A stretch of DNA of 64,000 bases from Piezodorus guildinii (lineage: Eukaryota > Arthropoda > Insecta > Hemiptera > Pentatomidae), in assembly GCA_023052935.1 (NCBI GenBank), contig CM041294.1, positions 151,304,899-151,368,898 of the forward strand, read 5' to 3'. The notes beneath the pieces were generated by a model. It did not search any database, was not told the DNA's origin, and was given only the letters and a program-made list of their open reading frames with translations. Both the position numbers and the translations under genes were made by a program. Within the stretch, counting starts at the first letter, position 1; the number at the start of each line of letters is the position of its first letter. Of the stretch, positions 45,448-56,300 are shown in pieces.

Positions 45448-46033
45448 TATGACATGAAAAAGACTTGTAGAAGAACTACCCAATGATAGCACTCCTGAAC
45501 TATTCTAAACTAGTAGGTCTCGGGCCATCTCGTTTTCAGACACCTCGGAGGATTATCGGGAATTAAAGAGTACGAAAGGATTGAAAATAAAGGATTAGGG
45601 TGGGAATGGAGTTTGTCATAAAAGGAATAGTATCTAGATCGGGCCAAATCAGCAACATACGGAATATTAAAGTCTTTGTGGATCAGTTTATTAGTTACAA
45701 AGTAAGGAGCATTGAGGATTTTACGAAGGATTTTGAATTGTAGGGATTGGATACGGGAAGAATTTGATGTTTTAGTAGAGCCCCAAAGCTCTACTCCATA
45801 AGTCCATTTAGGCCTTATGATAGTCATGTAGATGAGACTTTTGTAGTTAAGTGGAAGATTAGAACGTTTGTCTGGTAAGTGTTGAAGTAGTCGAAAACGT
45901 CGTGCAGTTTCTTGTCGTTTCAGTCTTGTATGAGGGTTCCAAGTAAGGCGTTTGTCAAGGTGTAGATATCGGATCTGTTCATCCGGGACAAGAGGAGTAT
46001 TATTGAAGGAGACAATAGGGCAGGATGTCATTG
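45448..46033 (-). pseudogene. Jk-C, right part of nested copy (RT C-terminus)
   Basis: The minus strand reads IRYLHLDKRLTWNPHTRLKR, ETARRFRLLQHLPDKRSNLP, IRPKWTYGVELWGSTKTSN, IQSLQFKILRKILNAPYF and a PPRCLK end. Upstream RT and endonuclease are absent. Together with 29235-29306 it makes a roughly 650-bp 5'-truncated copy inserted in HPE copy 3 and itself the target of Jk-A. Confidence 0.8.
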
Positions 46034-46250
46034 GCACGGAATTGTAAAAGTTATTTCAGAGACTCGATAAAACTAACTGATTGTTGTAGATAAAAATATA
46101 ATGGATAATGGATTATTTAATACATGTTTCTATCCGAACTTTATGTAATTAATTCTTTGATCTTTTTTCACCTTTAAGTGCATTTAAAAATTCTAAAAGT
46201 AATTTTAACAAAGGAGGTAAGTGAAAGTCGTGTGTTGCGCCCACCAGATT
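46034..46250 (+). mobile_element. HPE copy 3, 3' part
   Basis: It continues the family order interrupted at 29234: AAAACTAACTGATT, TACATGTTTCTAT, AATTAATTCTTTGA, AAAATTCTAAAAG, then GGAGGTAAGTGAAAGTCGTG and the end GCCCACCAGATTTTT. Confidence 0.7.
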
Positions 46251-46251
46251 T

Positions 46252-47240
46252 TTATTGACATTTACAACTATATTAAGAAATACATCAAGTAAATGTTCAC
46301 ATGAAATAGATGTAGAAACAGTATCTATTGGCAATACTCTAATAAGAATTTGGACACACCTCGGAGGATTATAAGGAGGCGAAGAAGAAGGATTGAAACT
46401 AAAGGGTTAGAGTGGTATTGGATTTAGTAATAAAAGGAATGGTAGCTGGTTCGGACCAATTTATTGGGTTGTGTCATATGAAATGTCCGTTTTCAAGGTA
46501 CAGGATTTTCATTAAAAATACGATATAAAATCAAGATAATTTTATTCAAAGTATTTATCTTCTTTTTCTACACATTTTTCCCAACACCGTTGTCTATTAC
46601 AGACGGAGGACTTCCTCGGGGCAAGTTTTCCAAGTCGGTATCCCCAGCTGAAAACTTAGCAAACCAACGGCGAATGGTCCGTTCATTAACACTTCCTTCC
46701 CCAAACGCCTTGCAAATATTTGTAGCGGCCTCAGCTGCTGAATGGCCGAGTTTAAACTCGTACAAAAATATTACTCGAAAATCGCGTGTTTCCATGTTCA
46801 TATTTGGAGGTATACTAAAAAGTGGGTAATTGATTGGAAGCTAATGTTTATAATACAAAGGTAGAAGATTAGTAACTGTTTACTCTTAATATGTAAACAT
46901 TCGGATGAAAACAGCAGCGACCTGCAAAATCCTTTATGTATTTCAGAAACTATAAAAACGGACATTTCATGTGAAACAACCCAATAGCAACATATGGAAC
47001 TTTAAGGTCTTCATGGAAGAGCGAATTTGTGACAAAGTGAGGAGCATTAGGATTATGAATTGTAAGGATTTACACGTATTTAATTCGATGGTTAATTAGA
47101 GCTCCATATCAACTCCGTAAGTCCATATCGGTGATGTTTTTTGTTGTTAGGTTGGGAGTTTAAACGTTTTTCCAGTAAGTATTAAAGTACTGGAAAACGC
47201 TGGGAAGTTTCTTGCCGCTTCATTCATGTATGAGTTTAAC
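46252..47240 (-). pseudogene. Jk-C fragment interrupted by a mariner
   Basis: Jk-C 3' UTR and RT C-terminus pieces at 46252-46463 and 46985-47240. Joining them across the mariner at its TA site restores GGACCAAT.TA.GCAACATA, matching CGGGCCAAATCAGCAACATA in the 45.6-kb copy. Confidence 0.75.
46462..46986 (-). mobile_element. mariner deletion derivative, 521 bp
   Basis: Terminal inverted repeats begin TTGGGTTGT(G/T)TCA and include GAAATGTCCGTTTT. TA lies on both sides (46462-46463 and 46985-46986). Inside, a 77-codon frame (46568-46801, minus) holds the N-terminal helix-turn-helix part (FRVIFLYEFKLGHSAAEAA, then RTIRRWFAKFSAGD) fused directly to the last few transposase codons. The whole catalytic domain is deleted. 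It could move only with a transposase from elsewhere. Confidence 0.9.
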
Positions 47241-48274
47241 ATCTAATATTCTTATATCAATAAAACCTTTGCATTAATCGAGAAAAAAAAAATGATCTGC
47301 AGGGCTTAATATCGAATTATCCTATATTAGGAGATTATTCAGTTGTACCGTAACATCAGTTGTACCGTAACCGGCTGACATCTCTTATGGTAAATACCGC
47401 CCTTTAAGCCCTCTTTTAGAACAGGATTCAAAACCAGCTGGCATTTTAAAGTGTGAGATGAGAATCAGACGGTTGGAACGCAAGACCATCCCGGCCACTA
47501 TATTTCACTCTTCTTATCGTCGCCACTTACAGCTGTTTCTGAGATACGATCTTTCAGACATTTTTTAAAGTCCTGCAATCATTGAAACGAAAATGTTAAC
47601 AAAAATGAGTACTTATTCTAGACATTGTAAAATGTTCAAAGAATATATTAATTAAGGAATGGCAAGAGCGATATGACCGGGAGTCATAATCCAAAGGAAA
47701 TAATTATTACCAAGCCCAACCTACAAGCTTTGTCAAGAACCTGAAACTCGATTTGAACTAAATTACCCATTTCTAGTACAAAAAACTTCTAAACTTAATG
47801 AAAATAGGACAGGATTAAAATTGTGAAATATGTAAAATGCCAGAACACCCGTACCAGATCCTGTTCAAAAATTCTGAAAATGATCGAATTCCAGTTGTCA
47901 ACAGAAATCCACTTTCTTCGACAAAATAAATAAATCAACAGCCTTGATATTCAATTTCCTCCAGTTCGACTAATTGAATTAGTGCAATGTTTCAGGCAAC
48001 TATATCTAAAGACCAACTGTATTTGTATGGAGGATTTCTCCAAAGACAAATAAATATTAATTAATCAAAAAAAAAAAGAAATGTTTCCATTGAAACTCGA
48101 TGCAAAATTCTGAGTTGTATTTCTGATAGGGAAGTAGGTGAAAATACTGTGATGCGCATTTTTTTTCGATTGGTTGACTATTTCAATATTAAACCTTTTT
48201 AATCGACCGAAAAAAAAATCACCCCCTTCCCCAAAATTTAAAGGTTTACGTTTCAAGATACGTAGAATCCGATT
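47241..48274. other. No gene seen
   Basis: Intergenic. Around 47340-47380 the 16-mer CAGTTGTACCGTAACA is nearly repeated in tandem. No coding region is supported. Confidence 0.5.
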
Positions 48275-48597
48275 AACAAATAAAACAGTGATCACTTTTA
48301 GCTTGGTGATTAGCATAGCAGCCTCCTATGCCAAAGGTCACGGGTTAAAACCAGCAGGTGGTCCTAGGATTTTTTAATGGAAGTAAAAAATCCTTAGTTA
48401 TGCCGTCCTTCGGGGGGAGGGGGGGGGGGGGACGTTAAAAGGTGGTCCTGAGCCTGTGCGATGTCAGGTACTCGTTAAAGATCTCTATCCTAATAAAACC
48501 TGGATAGACAAAATTTAGGACTCCCACTGTAGCATCGTCGGATTAAATATGGTAGCATAAAGTGACGTTAAATAAATAAACGAACAAACAAATAAAA
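48275..48597 (+). mobile_element. SINE-T copy with possible 11-bp target duplication
   Basis: The SINE lies at about 48286-48586. A-box region GATTAGCATAGCAGCCTCCT, B box degraded to GGGTTAAAACC, then ATCCTTAGTTATGCCGTCCT, a G-run of about 14 at 48413-48430, and GTGCGATGTCAGG. The flanks AACAAATAAAA (48275-48285, 48587-48597) may be the target duplication, but they are low-complexity. Confidence 0.75.
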
Positions 48598-49007
48598 ACA
48601 AACCGTTTGTCCGCTGTACGGCGTCCGCGGTTTCTCCGAAACAACTAGACCCATTTTTAAGAAACTCGGCATAAAAATACTAACGCATCGAACTATGATC
48701 CTAACACTTAGAGACGTTGGTATGCGCCGATTAGTCTTAAAATGACGGCCAAATAAATATGATTTAATTCAATAACTCAGTTATTTTTGAAGATAGAAAA
48801 AACATGTAAGAGTTTTTAACCAATAAACAGCGAATAATTATAAAAAATAAAAGAAGAAAAATTGTAATTTTACCTATAAATACGCCTGTTACTCATTTAT
48901 TTTTTAAGATAGAGAAAATATTGTATTGTGTTTTAGGATGAGGACACCACGACGAATAAAAAAAAAATAAAGGAAAAAAATTTAATTCTTGCCTATATAT
49001 ACGCTTG

Positions 49008-49933
49008 TATTGGGTTGCTTCACATGATATGTCCGTTTTTATAGTTTCTGAAATGCATAAAGGATTTTGCAGGTCTCTGTTGTTTTCTTCCGAATGTTTA
49101 CATATTTAAAGTAAACAGTTACTAATCCTCTACCTTTGTATGATAAAGATTAGCTTCCCAATCAATTACCCACTTTTTAGTATACCTCCAAATATGAACA
49201 AGGAAGAACGCGATTTTCGAGTAATTTTTTTGTACGAGTTTAAACTCGGTAATTCAGCAGCTGGGGCTCCTAGAAATATTTGCAAGGCGTTTGGGGAAGG
49301 GAGTGTTAATGAACGGCCCATTCGCCGTTGGTTTGCTAAGTTTTCAGTTGAGGATACCGTCTTGGAAAACTTGCCCCGAAGAAGACCTCCGTCCGTAATA
49401 GACAACGATGTCCTCAAACATACAGTAGAAGGAAACCCCTACCAAACAGTTAAAGGACTCTCAGCACAACTAAATGCAAGTGCATCTACCGTTTCCAGAC
49501 ATTTAAAGTGTATTGGGAAAGCAAAAAATCTCGATACATGGGTACCTCATGATCTCACTGAGCGGCAGCAAGACCCCATGTTTCAAGACATACCGTGCAA
49601 AAATTGTAAAAACTGGGCTACGAAGTTCTTCCGTACCCACCATTCTCCCGACTTGTCTCCAACAGATTACTACCTGTTCAGGAATTTAGACAACTTCGTC
49701 GAAGGAAAAGTTTTTGAAAATGATGATCAAGTGAAATGTGCGTTTTCAGATTTTGTTTCACTTCAACGCTCAGAGTTTTTCAGTTCGGGGATAATAAAGT
49801 TCGTGTCACGTTGGGAAAAATGTGTAGAAAAAGAAGGTAAATACTTCAAATAAAATGATCTTGTTTTTATATCGTATTGTTAATAAAAATCCTTTTACTT
49901 GAAAACGGACATTTCATGTGACACAACCCAATA
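49008..49933 (+). mobile_element. mariner element, 922 bp, internally deleted
   Basis: TA duplications at 49008-49009 and 49932-49933. The inverted ends start TTGGGTTG and contain ATGTCCGTTTT; they match those of the 521-bp derivative at 46.5 kb, so both belong to one family. The longer copy keeps more of the transposase. Confidence 0.9.
49194..49853 (+). pseudogene. mariner transposase lacking two catalytic aspartates
   Basis: From the ATG at 49194 the frame is 219 codons, against about 345 in complete mariner transposases. Kept: helix-turn-helix domain (FRVIFLYEFKLGNSAAGAP, then PIRRWFAKFS), the second DNA-binding part (STVSRHLKCIGKAKNLDTWV, residues about 98-117) and WVPHDLTE. Then comes a jump to HSPDLSPTDYYLFRNL (about 150-165), the third aspartate of the DDD triad, and the C-terminus. 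The segments holding the first two aspartates (IVT.DEKW and HDNARPH) are deleted in frame. It might still bind the inverted repeats, but it cannot catalyse transposition. An upstream in-frame ATG at 49140 is less likely, as the homologous N-terminus begins with the MNKEERDF stretch. Confidence 0.85.
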
Positions 49934-50090
49934 ATTCCGTTATATTCAAATGTAAAGAAAAAAATCTATAAAGTTTTAGAATCAGTACACCGCTATTAAT
50001 TATAAAAGGAGAAAAAATGAAATTTCATCTATATATACACCTTAATAGAGTTACCTTTGAAGATAAATAAATACCAATTAATAAATAAAT

Positions 50091-51994
50091 AGCTGTTAAC
50101 TATTCAATAGAAAATTAAATTTTTAGATTTTTTATTGATTTTTATGTTAGTTAATTGCTTTTAAAATCGTATAAAAACTATAAATATAAAAATATCCTAA
50201 TATAGTCATTTGGGAATAATAAACCATTGTGAAATAATTTGCAACTTTTTTTTTTTTTTTTCACAACACCTCACCAACTGCAGCAATATCGATAAGGCAC
50301 CCGCTGATGTAAGAGCTAACCACTCCAAGGAAACTTGACGATCAATTTATGTTCTAATTGCCGGAGCTAGATTGGATGTGGGCAGCTTCCTGTAGCTCTG
50401 CCTTCCGGTCTATAGTCATCCGGATAATAGCCAGTAATAAAACTAATAAAATAAAAATGATTAATCTTACGTGAAAAAAAATAAAAAAAAACGGGAAAGT
50501 TTGTGAAAGTGGATCAACCATGACAAGAATGAATTAATACGGATGAAGTGATGAATGAAATTACTAATCTTATCCTGCTCCTTGGAAAGGGCAGGGTAAT
50601 CGATTAATGTACAATAACCAAGAATCGATTTATAGATTACCCGTGTTATGTCAACTCTAAGCCAGCTTATTATTGTGTAACAGTCTTTCCCGGCGAGTTG
50701 AAACATTTGCGTGATGTTACGAAGAAAAGGTTTTGTCGGTTATTATTTCAAATCACTTCTAATATCGTTGCATATACGGAAAAATTAATTCATAATTCAT
50801 AAATGAGAGTCTGTTAAGGGAAAAATTTAAATATCTAAAAAGCGCTGACGATGAGGATTGTGTGTCTTAGACCAGCGGTTAAAAATTAAATTAAATCCTA
50901 GAAAAAGTACAAATCTCTGTAGGGTTAAGGTTAGGGTATTGGAATAGGTGCATCTTGGTTATTAGCACCCAATAAATTTCTAGTAACAGATTTTTTTACT
51001 CTTTTTTTTCTTTTTATTTATTTATTTTTCCTTCTATTTTTTTTTTATTGTTTATTTATTTTTATTTTTTGAAACATTCTGAATTAGTGAATTTATTCCA
51101 ATTTTTTATTTTAATTTTTTTTATTATTATTATTTTTTTATTATAGTTCCGGGAGCAGAGAACATTCTTTGACGAACCTAATTAGTAAACTATCTGTTTC
51201 AGTAGAGTCCTTCAAGCACTCACTCAACGATCTTGCTAGATCGACTATTGCGAATCGAACTCACAAATCTCTGTATGCACTGAACCCAAGAAGTGCATGA
51301 CGGGTCAAGGGTCGTTAAAGGTTTTATGTAAATGTATACATAAATTAGTTAAGAAATAATACTAAGACAATATGAAATTCTTAAAAAATCTCTATAATTT
51401 CATATTAATGAGACAGCCCGATCACTAAGTTGTTATACCATTATAAATTAATCATGAATCTATATATAGATCGTAGAGCATAAAAACCAGGAAAACTCAA
51501 TGATTTATTTTCCAACCCAAGAACAGCAAAAAAGTTCACGAAGACCACAATGTGATTCCTTAGAGGAAAACCTAGAAATAAATTTTATTTATTTTTTATT
51601 ATTATTATTTTTTTTTTTATTGAGCAAGTTACCGTTTGTTTATGCATCACTTCAAAACTATTCAAGATAATTTTACAATTCTCAAATAGACAACATTATT
51701 TTCAGTAATATTGTTTATATTATCTGTATGAAATCTTTTTTTTTTCCTTTCCTATTTATTGGGTAGTAAATTAAGTCCGTAGCGGTTTTTACTGGCGATT
51801 TCAACAACAACTTCAGATTCTTGTAAATATATTTAATCAATTATATGTGTACTGTTATATGTTGCCATCGTTCAGGTAATTTTTGGTAATATCTGGACTT
51901 CATTAACCGTTTGTGCAGCGGATTTTCCTTTTCGGAACTTAAAAGAGAAGGAATCTTGGTAGAAGCTTGAAAAAGCGCCTTAACTAATCAATTT
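50091..51994. other. No gene; SINE-U trace at 51255-51310
   Basis: AT-rich. At 50280-50340 the minus strand shows a weak tRNA-like A box (GAGTGGTTAGCTC) next to a T-run at 50245-50260, perhaps a SINE relic. At 51255-51310 GAATCGAACTCACAAATCTC and TGCACTGAACCCAAGA resemble SINE-U. Confidence 0.4.
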
Positions 51995-52440
51995 TACTTT
52001 CCCTTACTATATATATATTAAGGGAAAGTATTGCGATCGTGAAAATTTTCGAATTCCAGTTTTCAACGGAAATACACATTTTAGGGTCCCCTGAGTCCAA
52101 ATAACCAAGTCCCGCAATGTGGGAAAACTAGATAAAAAATATAAAAACATGTTTGCTCTCTTTTCTTTTTTTTCTTTTTTTTTTTTTTTGTACTTTTACT
52201 AAAAGCAAAGATATTAAATAAAATGTGTTTTTCGAGCGCAAAGTTTTCGATATTCTTACTCGGCTCCTTAATATTTTATTTATTAGCTGATTCTAATGGT
52301 TTTATGTCTAGTTTTGCATAAAAAAATTTCATCAAAATCGGCGAGACACATTTGGGATTCTCTCCTTATACGTTTCCCCGATTTATGTTACTTTATAAAA
52401 TGCATTTAAAAATGGAGGAGGTTATGTAAAAGGGACAATT
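51995..52440 (+). mobile_element. HPE copy 4, shorter subtype
   Basis: Hairpin start ACTTTCCCTTAC, an extended TA loop and TTAAGGGAAAGT, then TTGCGATCGTGAAAATTTTC and TTAGGGTCCCCTGAGTCC. After GTCCCGCAA the interior differs from other copies, but the end AAAATGGAGGAGGTTATGTA matches the family end. It is a subtype with shared ends and another core. Confidence 0.65.
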
Positions 52441-52679
52441 GAGGTTTATACTACTCGAATGTTACAATGGCGTATTTTACGGTGTTATGAACAATGTGAG
52501 GTTGTGGATTTGTGGCATTTTGGCTTAATTTAACATTTATTTGGAGGACTATTTCCGGGATCGAATATTGTAAATTAGACAACAGTCACACATTTCTTAT
52601 TTTGTTTATGAATATTTAAATTTACACAGAAAATATGTACTTAGTAATTTAAATAATAAAGACATATATAAATAAATCT

Positions 52680-52990
52680 GATATGGCCTTAGCGAGTGTC
52701 GTTTGACAGCTGCCAGGTACCTAAAGGCCATAATGACCCCCTGCGACTCAGTGTACACGGAGTACAGTGTACCCTCCCAGCGAGGGGTTCGCCTCTACAA
52801 AGGCCTTTAATTGGTACCTGTGGGTACGCTAATATCTAGCCGGGCCGCTAGGTACCAATTAAAGCACTCCCGTGGCCAGTAAACATCTCAAACTGAAGTA
52901 CATACCAGCTTCTTAGCTCGCCTACTTCATTGATAGCTTCTGAGCATTATAATCCCATGGTCTGATTGAGATGTTAATCTCATGAAGTCA
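52680..52990. other. GC-rich segment with perfect 14-bp inverted repeat
   Basis: Arms TTTAATTGGTACCT (52806-52819) and AGGTACCAATTAAA (52850-52863), with a 30-nt GC-rich loop. The segment also contains CCAGGTACCTAAAGG near 52713. It may be a structured end of an unknown element. No gene was found. Confidence 0.5.
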
Positions 52991-53489
52991 ATTTGGTCTT
53001 TATCATTGTGTTTCTTGTAATTGTCATTATTTTAAAAAAAATCATAGGTTCGCTGTGGTGTAGTGGCTAGATTACTATCCTCCAGGTTAGAATATTGACT
53101 GAGCAAGAATTATAATTATTATTATTTAATTAGTTGCAGCAGTGAGAAGAACAGATTCTCATGAAACTAACAGATTATGTCTCTATGTGATAAGTACTGT
53201 ACGATTAAATTTAGCGGCTGGGACACAGTTTGTTTTTTAAATAAATTGTAGAACATTAAACATCACTGTATGAAGTAGTTACCCTCATCTAATCAACCTA
53301 TTTCAAGCCAAACTAAATTGATAACAGTAGAATTAATTAAGTCTCAGATACTACATTTTTGGTTTTGAACTTTACCCTTTATATGGACTTTTGTATCCAT
53401 ACTACAACTAACACATTCGAACGAGTTACGAACGATTTAACGAAAAACTACATGGACTCATTAACATGTTCAAAATTAGACCTTCATGG

Positions 53490-53600
53490 GACTCATTTAG
53501 CATCTATAAAGTGAGTACCTGAAAATTGAAGGGAAACTGGTTGGCTGAGTGTGATATCGGTCAAATCACCTCCTTGAACGACAATGTACCTATTCATAGA
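53490..53600 (+). mobile_element. SINE-U fragment
   Basis: CATCTATAAAGTGAGTACCT, GGCTGAGTGTGAT and AAATCACCTCCTTG follow the order of the SINE-U body at 4800-4900. It is degraded. Confidence 0.55.
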
Positions 53601-53814
53601 TTAAAACTTTTTTTTTCTAATTTGTTTACACTTTTATCTACTACATACATATGTGAAGTATTTATTCCTTGTAATAACGTTATTTAATTAAAGTTACATT
53701 TATATTAAAATTTTATTTGACATGATTTATTAGTTTTTATTCATTAAACGCCACATGCTTCAGTAGCATTGCTAAATTTTTATTATCCATGTTTAATTAT
53801 AATATGGATATTTG

Positions 53815-53940
53815 AGGAATACTTGAAATCGAACAGGCTCGGAGCCATCATTTTACGTCTCCTACGAAGAACGGAAAAACCAAGGATTTTATACTCTCTT
53901 TAAAAAATCTTAGAGCCATGATCCCGCGATCTTACCAAAA
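53815..53940 (-). mobile_element. SINE-T fragment
   Basis: Plus-strand landmarks in reverse order: ACAGGCTCGGAGCCATCATT, TTACGTCTCCTACGAAG, AACCAAGGATTTT, AAAAAATCTTAG. Confidence 0.5.
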
Positions 53941-54439
53941 ATGTAAAAATGTGTATACATTTAAATCAAGACAAAATAAAATATTCCCGAAAAAAACCAA
54001 CGGACTTCAACTAATAGTTACATAACATTTAACATATTTATTATAAGCAGATTGATAGTCGAGTCTGATAGTGTGAAAGTCTGTAAACATTATCACAATA
54101 GGAACATTCCTACATAAACACGATAACACTTACCGCGATAGTGCAACTATCATACTGTATTTTGCCCTTTCAAGATATAGGTCCTTTCTGATTATGGATT
54201 GATTATTTGTTTGTCCAGACAACTTCGGGTTATCGACAGAAATTATGTAAAGTCTACCAAGATGTTCAGAATATGAAAAGAACATTTTTTTTAAAAACTG
54301 GTGCGCTTACGTACACTACCTCTTACCTACCATGATAAAATCAATTTCATTACTTTTATAAAAAAAAATCTGGTGCGGGCAACACACGACTTTCACTTAC
54401 CTCCTTTGTTAAAATAAATTTAAATATATTTTTTTTAGA
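53941..54439. other. No gene; HPE end (minus) at 54366-54420
   Basis: AT-rich DNA. The block AAATCTGGTGCGGGCAACAC, then GACTTTCACTTACCTCC, is a clean HPE end in inverted orientation directly before HPE copy 5. Confidence 0.55.
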
Positions 54440-54446
54440 TTTTTAC

Positions 54447-54486
<40 letters not shown>

Positions 54487-55597
54487 AGGGAAAGTATTGC
54501 GATCGTGAAAATTTTCTAATTCCAGTTTTCAACGGAAATACACTTTTTAGGTTCCCCTGAGTCCAAATAACCAAGTCTCGCAAAAAGGTCTGTGTGTGTG
54601 TGTGTGTGGTAACTCCCGGGCGGAAACGGCAAGTCCTATAAAACTGAAATTTCATATTTAAGACAAATATACGCCCTAGACGTTACAAAACCTTTTTCAT
54701 CAAAATGAGCTTACCAGAAGAGCCACTTTATACCATGCATTTTGCACCTTTTTTCGATTTTCTCGAAAACGGTTCCGACGATTTTGATTAAACTCGCTAT
54801 ATTGATGTAAAATTTAACTGGCTCTAATATCATGTAGGTTTCATTCTGATTAAAATGGTCTGTCAGGGCTTAAATGCCGATATTTTAAATTTTCTTTCTC
54901 TAAAGTACCTTTAATGTTGTCGATTCTATCAAAATAACTATATTATCTTGTTACCACTGATGAAAAACAGCTAAATATGTAAGTTGAGCTAATTTGAAAA
55001 GCAACTAAAGAAGAAAACTGAAAAAAAAAAAATTTTAATGCAATTTTTTGTTTTTGAACATAAGAACAGTAATATACATGTATGATATACCGTTGGAAAG
55101 CTAAAGATTTTAGGAAAAATATTATCTTATACTTAAGCTTTTAAAAGTTAATAGAGAGTGATGAAAAGAAGATAAAACTAACTGATTATTTTAGGTAATA
55201 ATATAATAAATTTTTTAATAAATGTTTCTATATAATTTTTCTTATTTTTTTTAAGATTTTTATATTTCAATATTTTTTTTACAAACGGCCACATGCCTCA
55301 AACTTTATACATGTTGTGACAAATTGCACCAATTACATGTTACTTTTACGTTATATTTACAGTAGGGGTTAGTGGTAATTGTAGCCTATGTGACTTTTGA
55401 ACAGCAGGAAAAATCTGAAAACAAAAACCTACACAAAAAGAAAAAAAAAAGAAGGTCTATATAAATTCAATTTATTTAATTCTGTATTAGTTTCACGTAT
55501 TTTTGTCTCTAACTGTATTTGAAAATTCTTTCATGTATTTTAAAAATGGAGGTAAGTAAAAGTCGTTTGTTGCCCGCGCTAGATTTTTTAATATACT
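54440..55597 (+). mobile_element. HPE copy 5, full length with 220-bp insert
   Basis: It starts ACTTTCA followed by an expanded TA run (54451-54482) and GTAAGGGAAAGTATTGCGAT, and has a (GT)n at about 54591-54608. It ends GGAGGTAAGTAAAAGTCGTT then TGCCCGCGCTAGATTTTTTA. A 220-bp insert sits at 55236-55455. This is the best copy for defining both ends. Confidence 0.8.
55227..55464 (-). mobile_element. 220-bp retroposed insert in HPE copy 5
   Basis: The direct repeats TCTATATAA at 55227-55235 and 55456-55464 flank a segment whose left end is T-rich (a poly(A)-like tail on the minus strand). Other HPE copies lack it. It is probably a 5'-truncated retroelement of unidentified family. Confidence 0.65.
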
Positions 55598-56300
55598 AAG
55601 AGATAAAAATAAATTGTTAAAGAACTAATTGCATTTTAGTAAAAACATGTGTTTTATTAAAAAATCTATTATATTAATATCTAAAATAAATCAGTTAGTT
55701 GTATCGGCTTTTATCACTCTTCATTAACATTTACAAGCTTGTGTATAAAAAAATCTTTTTTGTAAAATCATTATCATTATACATGTATATTACTATTCTA
55801 ATATTTAAAAACGAAAAATTGCATTAGAAAAATAGTTTTTCAGTTTTCTCCTTTAATTGTTTTTCAAACCTGCTCAACTTGCATATTTAGTTAGCAGTTA
55901 TTTATCAATGCTAACAAGATAATTTGGTTATTTATTTAGAATCTACAAAATTAAAGGTACTTTAGAGAAAGAAAATTTAAAATACCGGAATTTAAGCCCT
56001 GTCAAACTATATCAATCAGAATAAAACCTACATGATATTAAAGCCCATTAAATTTTACATCCATATAGTGAGTTTAATTAAAATTATTTGAGCCGTTTTT
56101 AAGAAAATCATAAACAGGTGCAAAATGCATGGTATAAAGTGGCTCTTCTGGTTAGCTGATTTTGATAAAACAAGTTTCTGTAACATCTCGGGCTTATAGT
56201 TTTCTCATATTTGAAATTTCAGTTTCAAAGGAATTTTTGTTTACGCGCAGGAGTTATAACAGACGCACCCTTTTTTGCGGGACTTGGTCATTTGCCCTCA
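55598..56300 (-). mobile_element. HPE copy 6 (inverted), lacking the hairpin end
   Basis: On the plus strand it runs from AACATGTGTTTTATTAAAAA through TTTAAGCCCTGTCA, TTTGAGCCGTTTTT and GTGGCTCTTCTGG to TTTTTTGCGGGACTTGGTCA, where it stops short of the hairpin. It lies back to back with copy 5. Confidence 0.7.

Larger units (their letters stand above)
29294..45457 (+). mobile_element. Jk-A Jockey element, interrupted by Jk-B
   Basis: Jk-A starts at about 29307 inside its ORF1 (5'-truncated), is interrupted at 32649, and resumes at 44945 to its poly(A) at 45424-45447. The 13-bp target duplication AAATATGACATGA lies at 29294-29306 and 45445-45457 and belongs to the Jk-C 3' UTR. A polyadenylation signal AATAAA lies at 45407-45412. 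Unit B repeats the part left of Jk-B. Confidence 0.85.
48605..50090 (+). repeat. Repeat S copy 3, interrupted by a mariner
   Basis: Repeat S runs from 48605 to 49009 and resumes at about 49932-50090, with the mariner in between. Landmarks are as for the copy at 12.8 kb. Confidence 0.6.

Noticed and set aside
46590..46829. Plus-strand frame in the small mariner
   Set aside because: It is the reverse of the transposase N-terminal frame.
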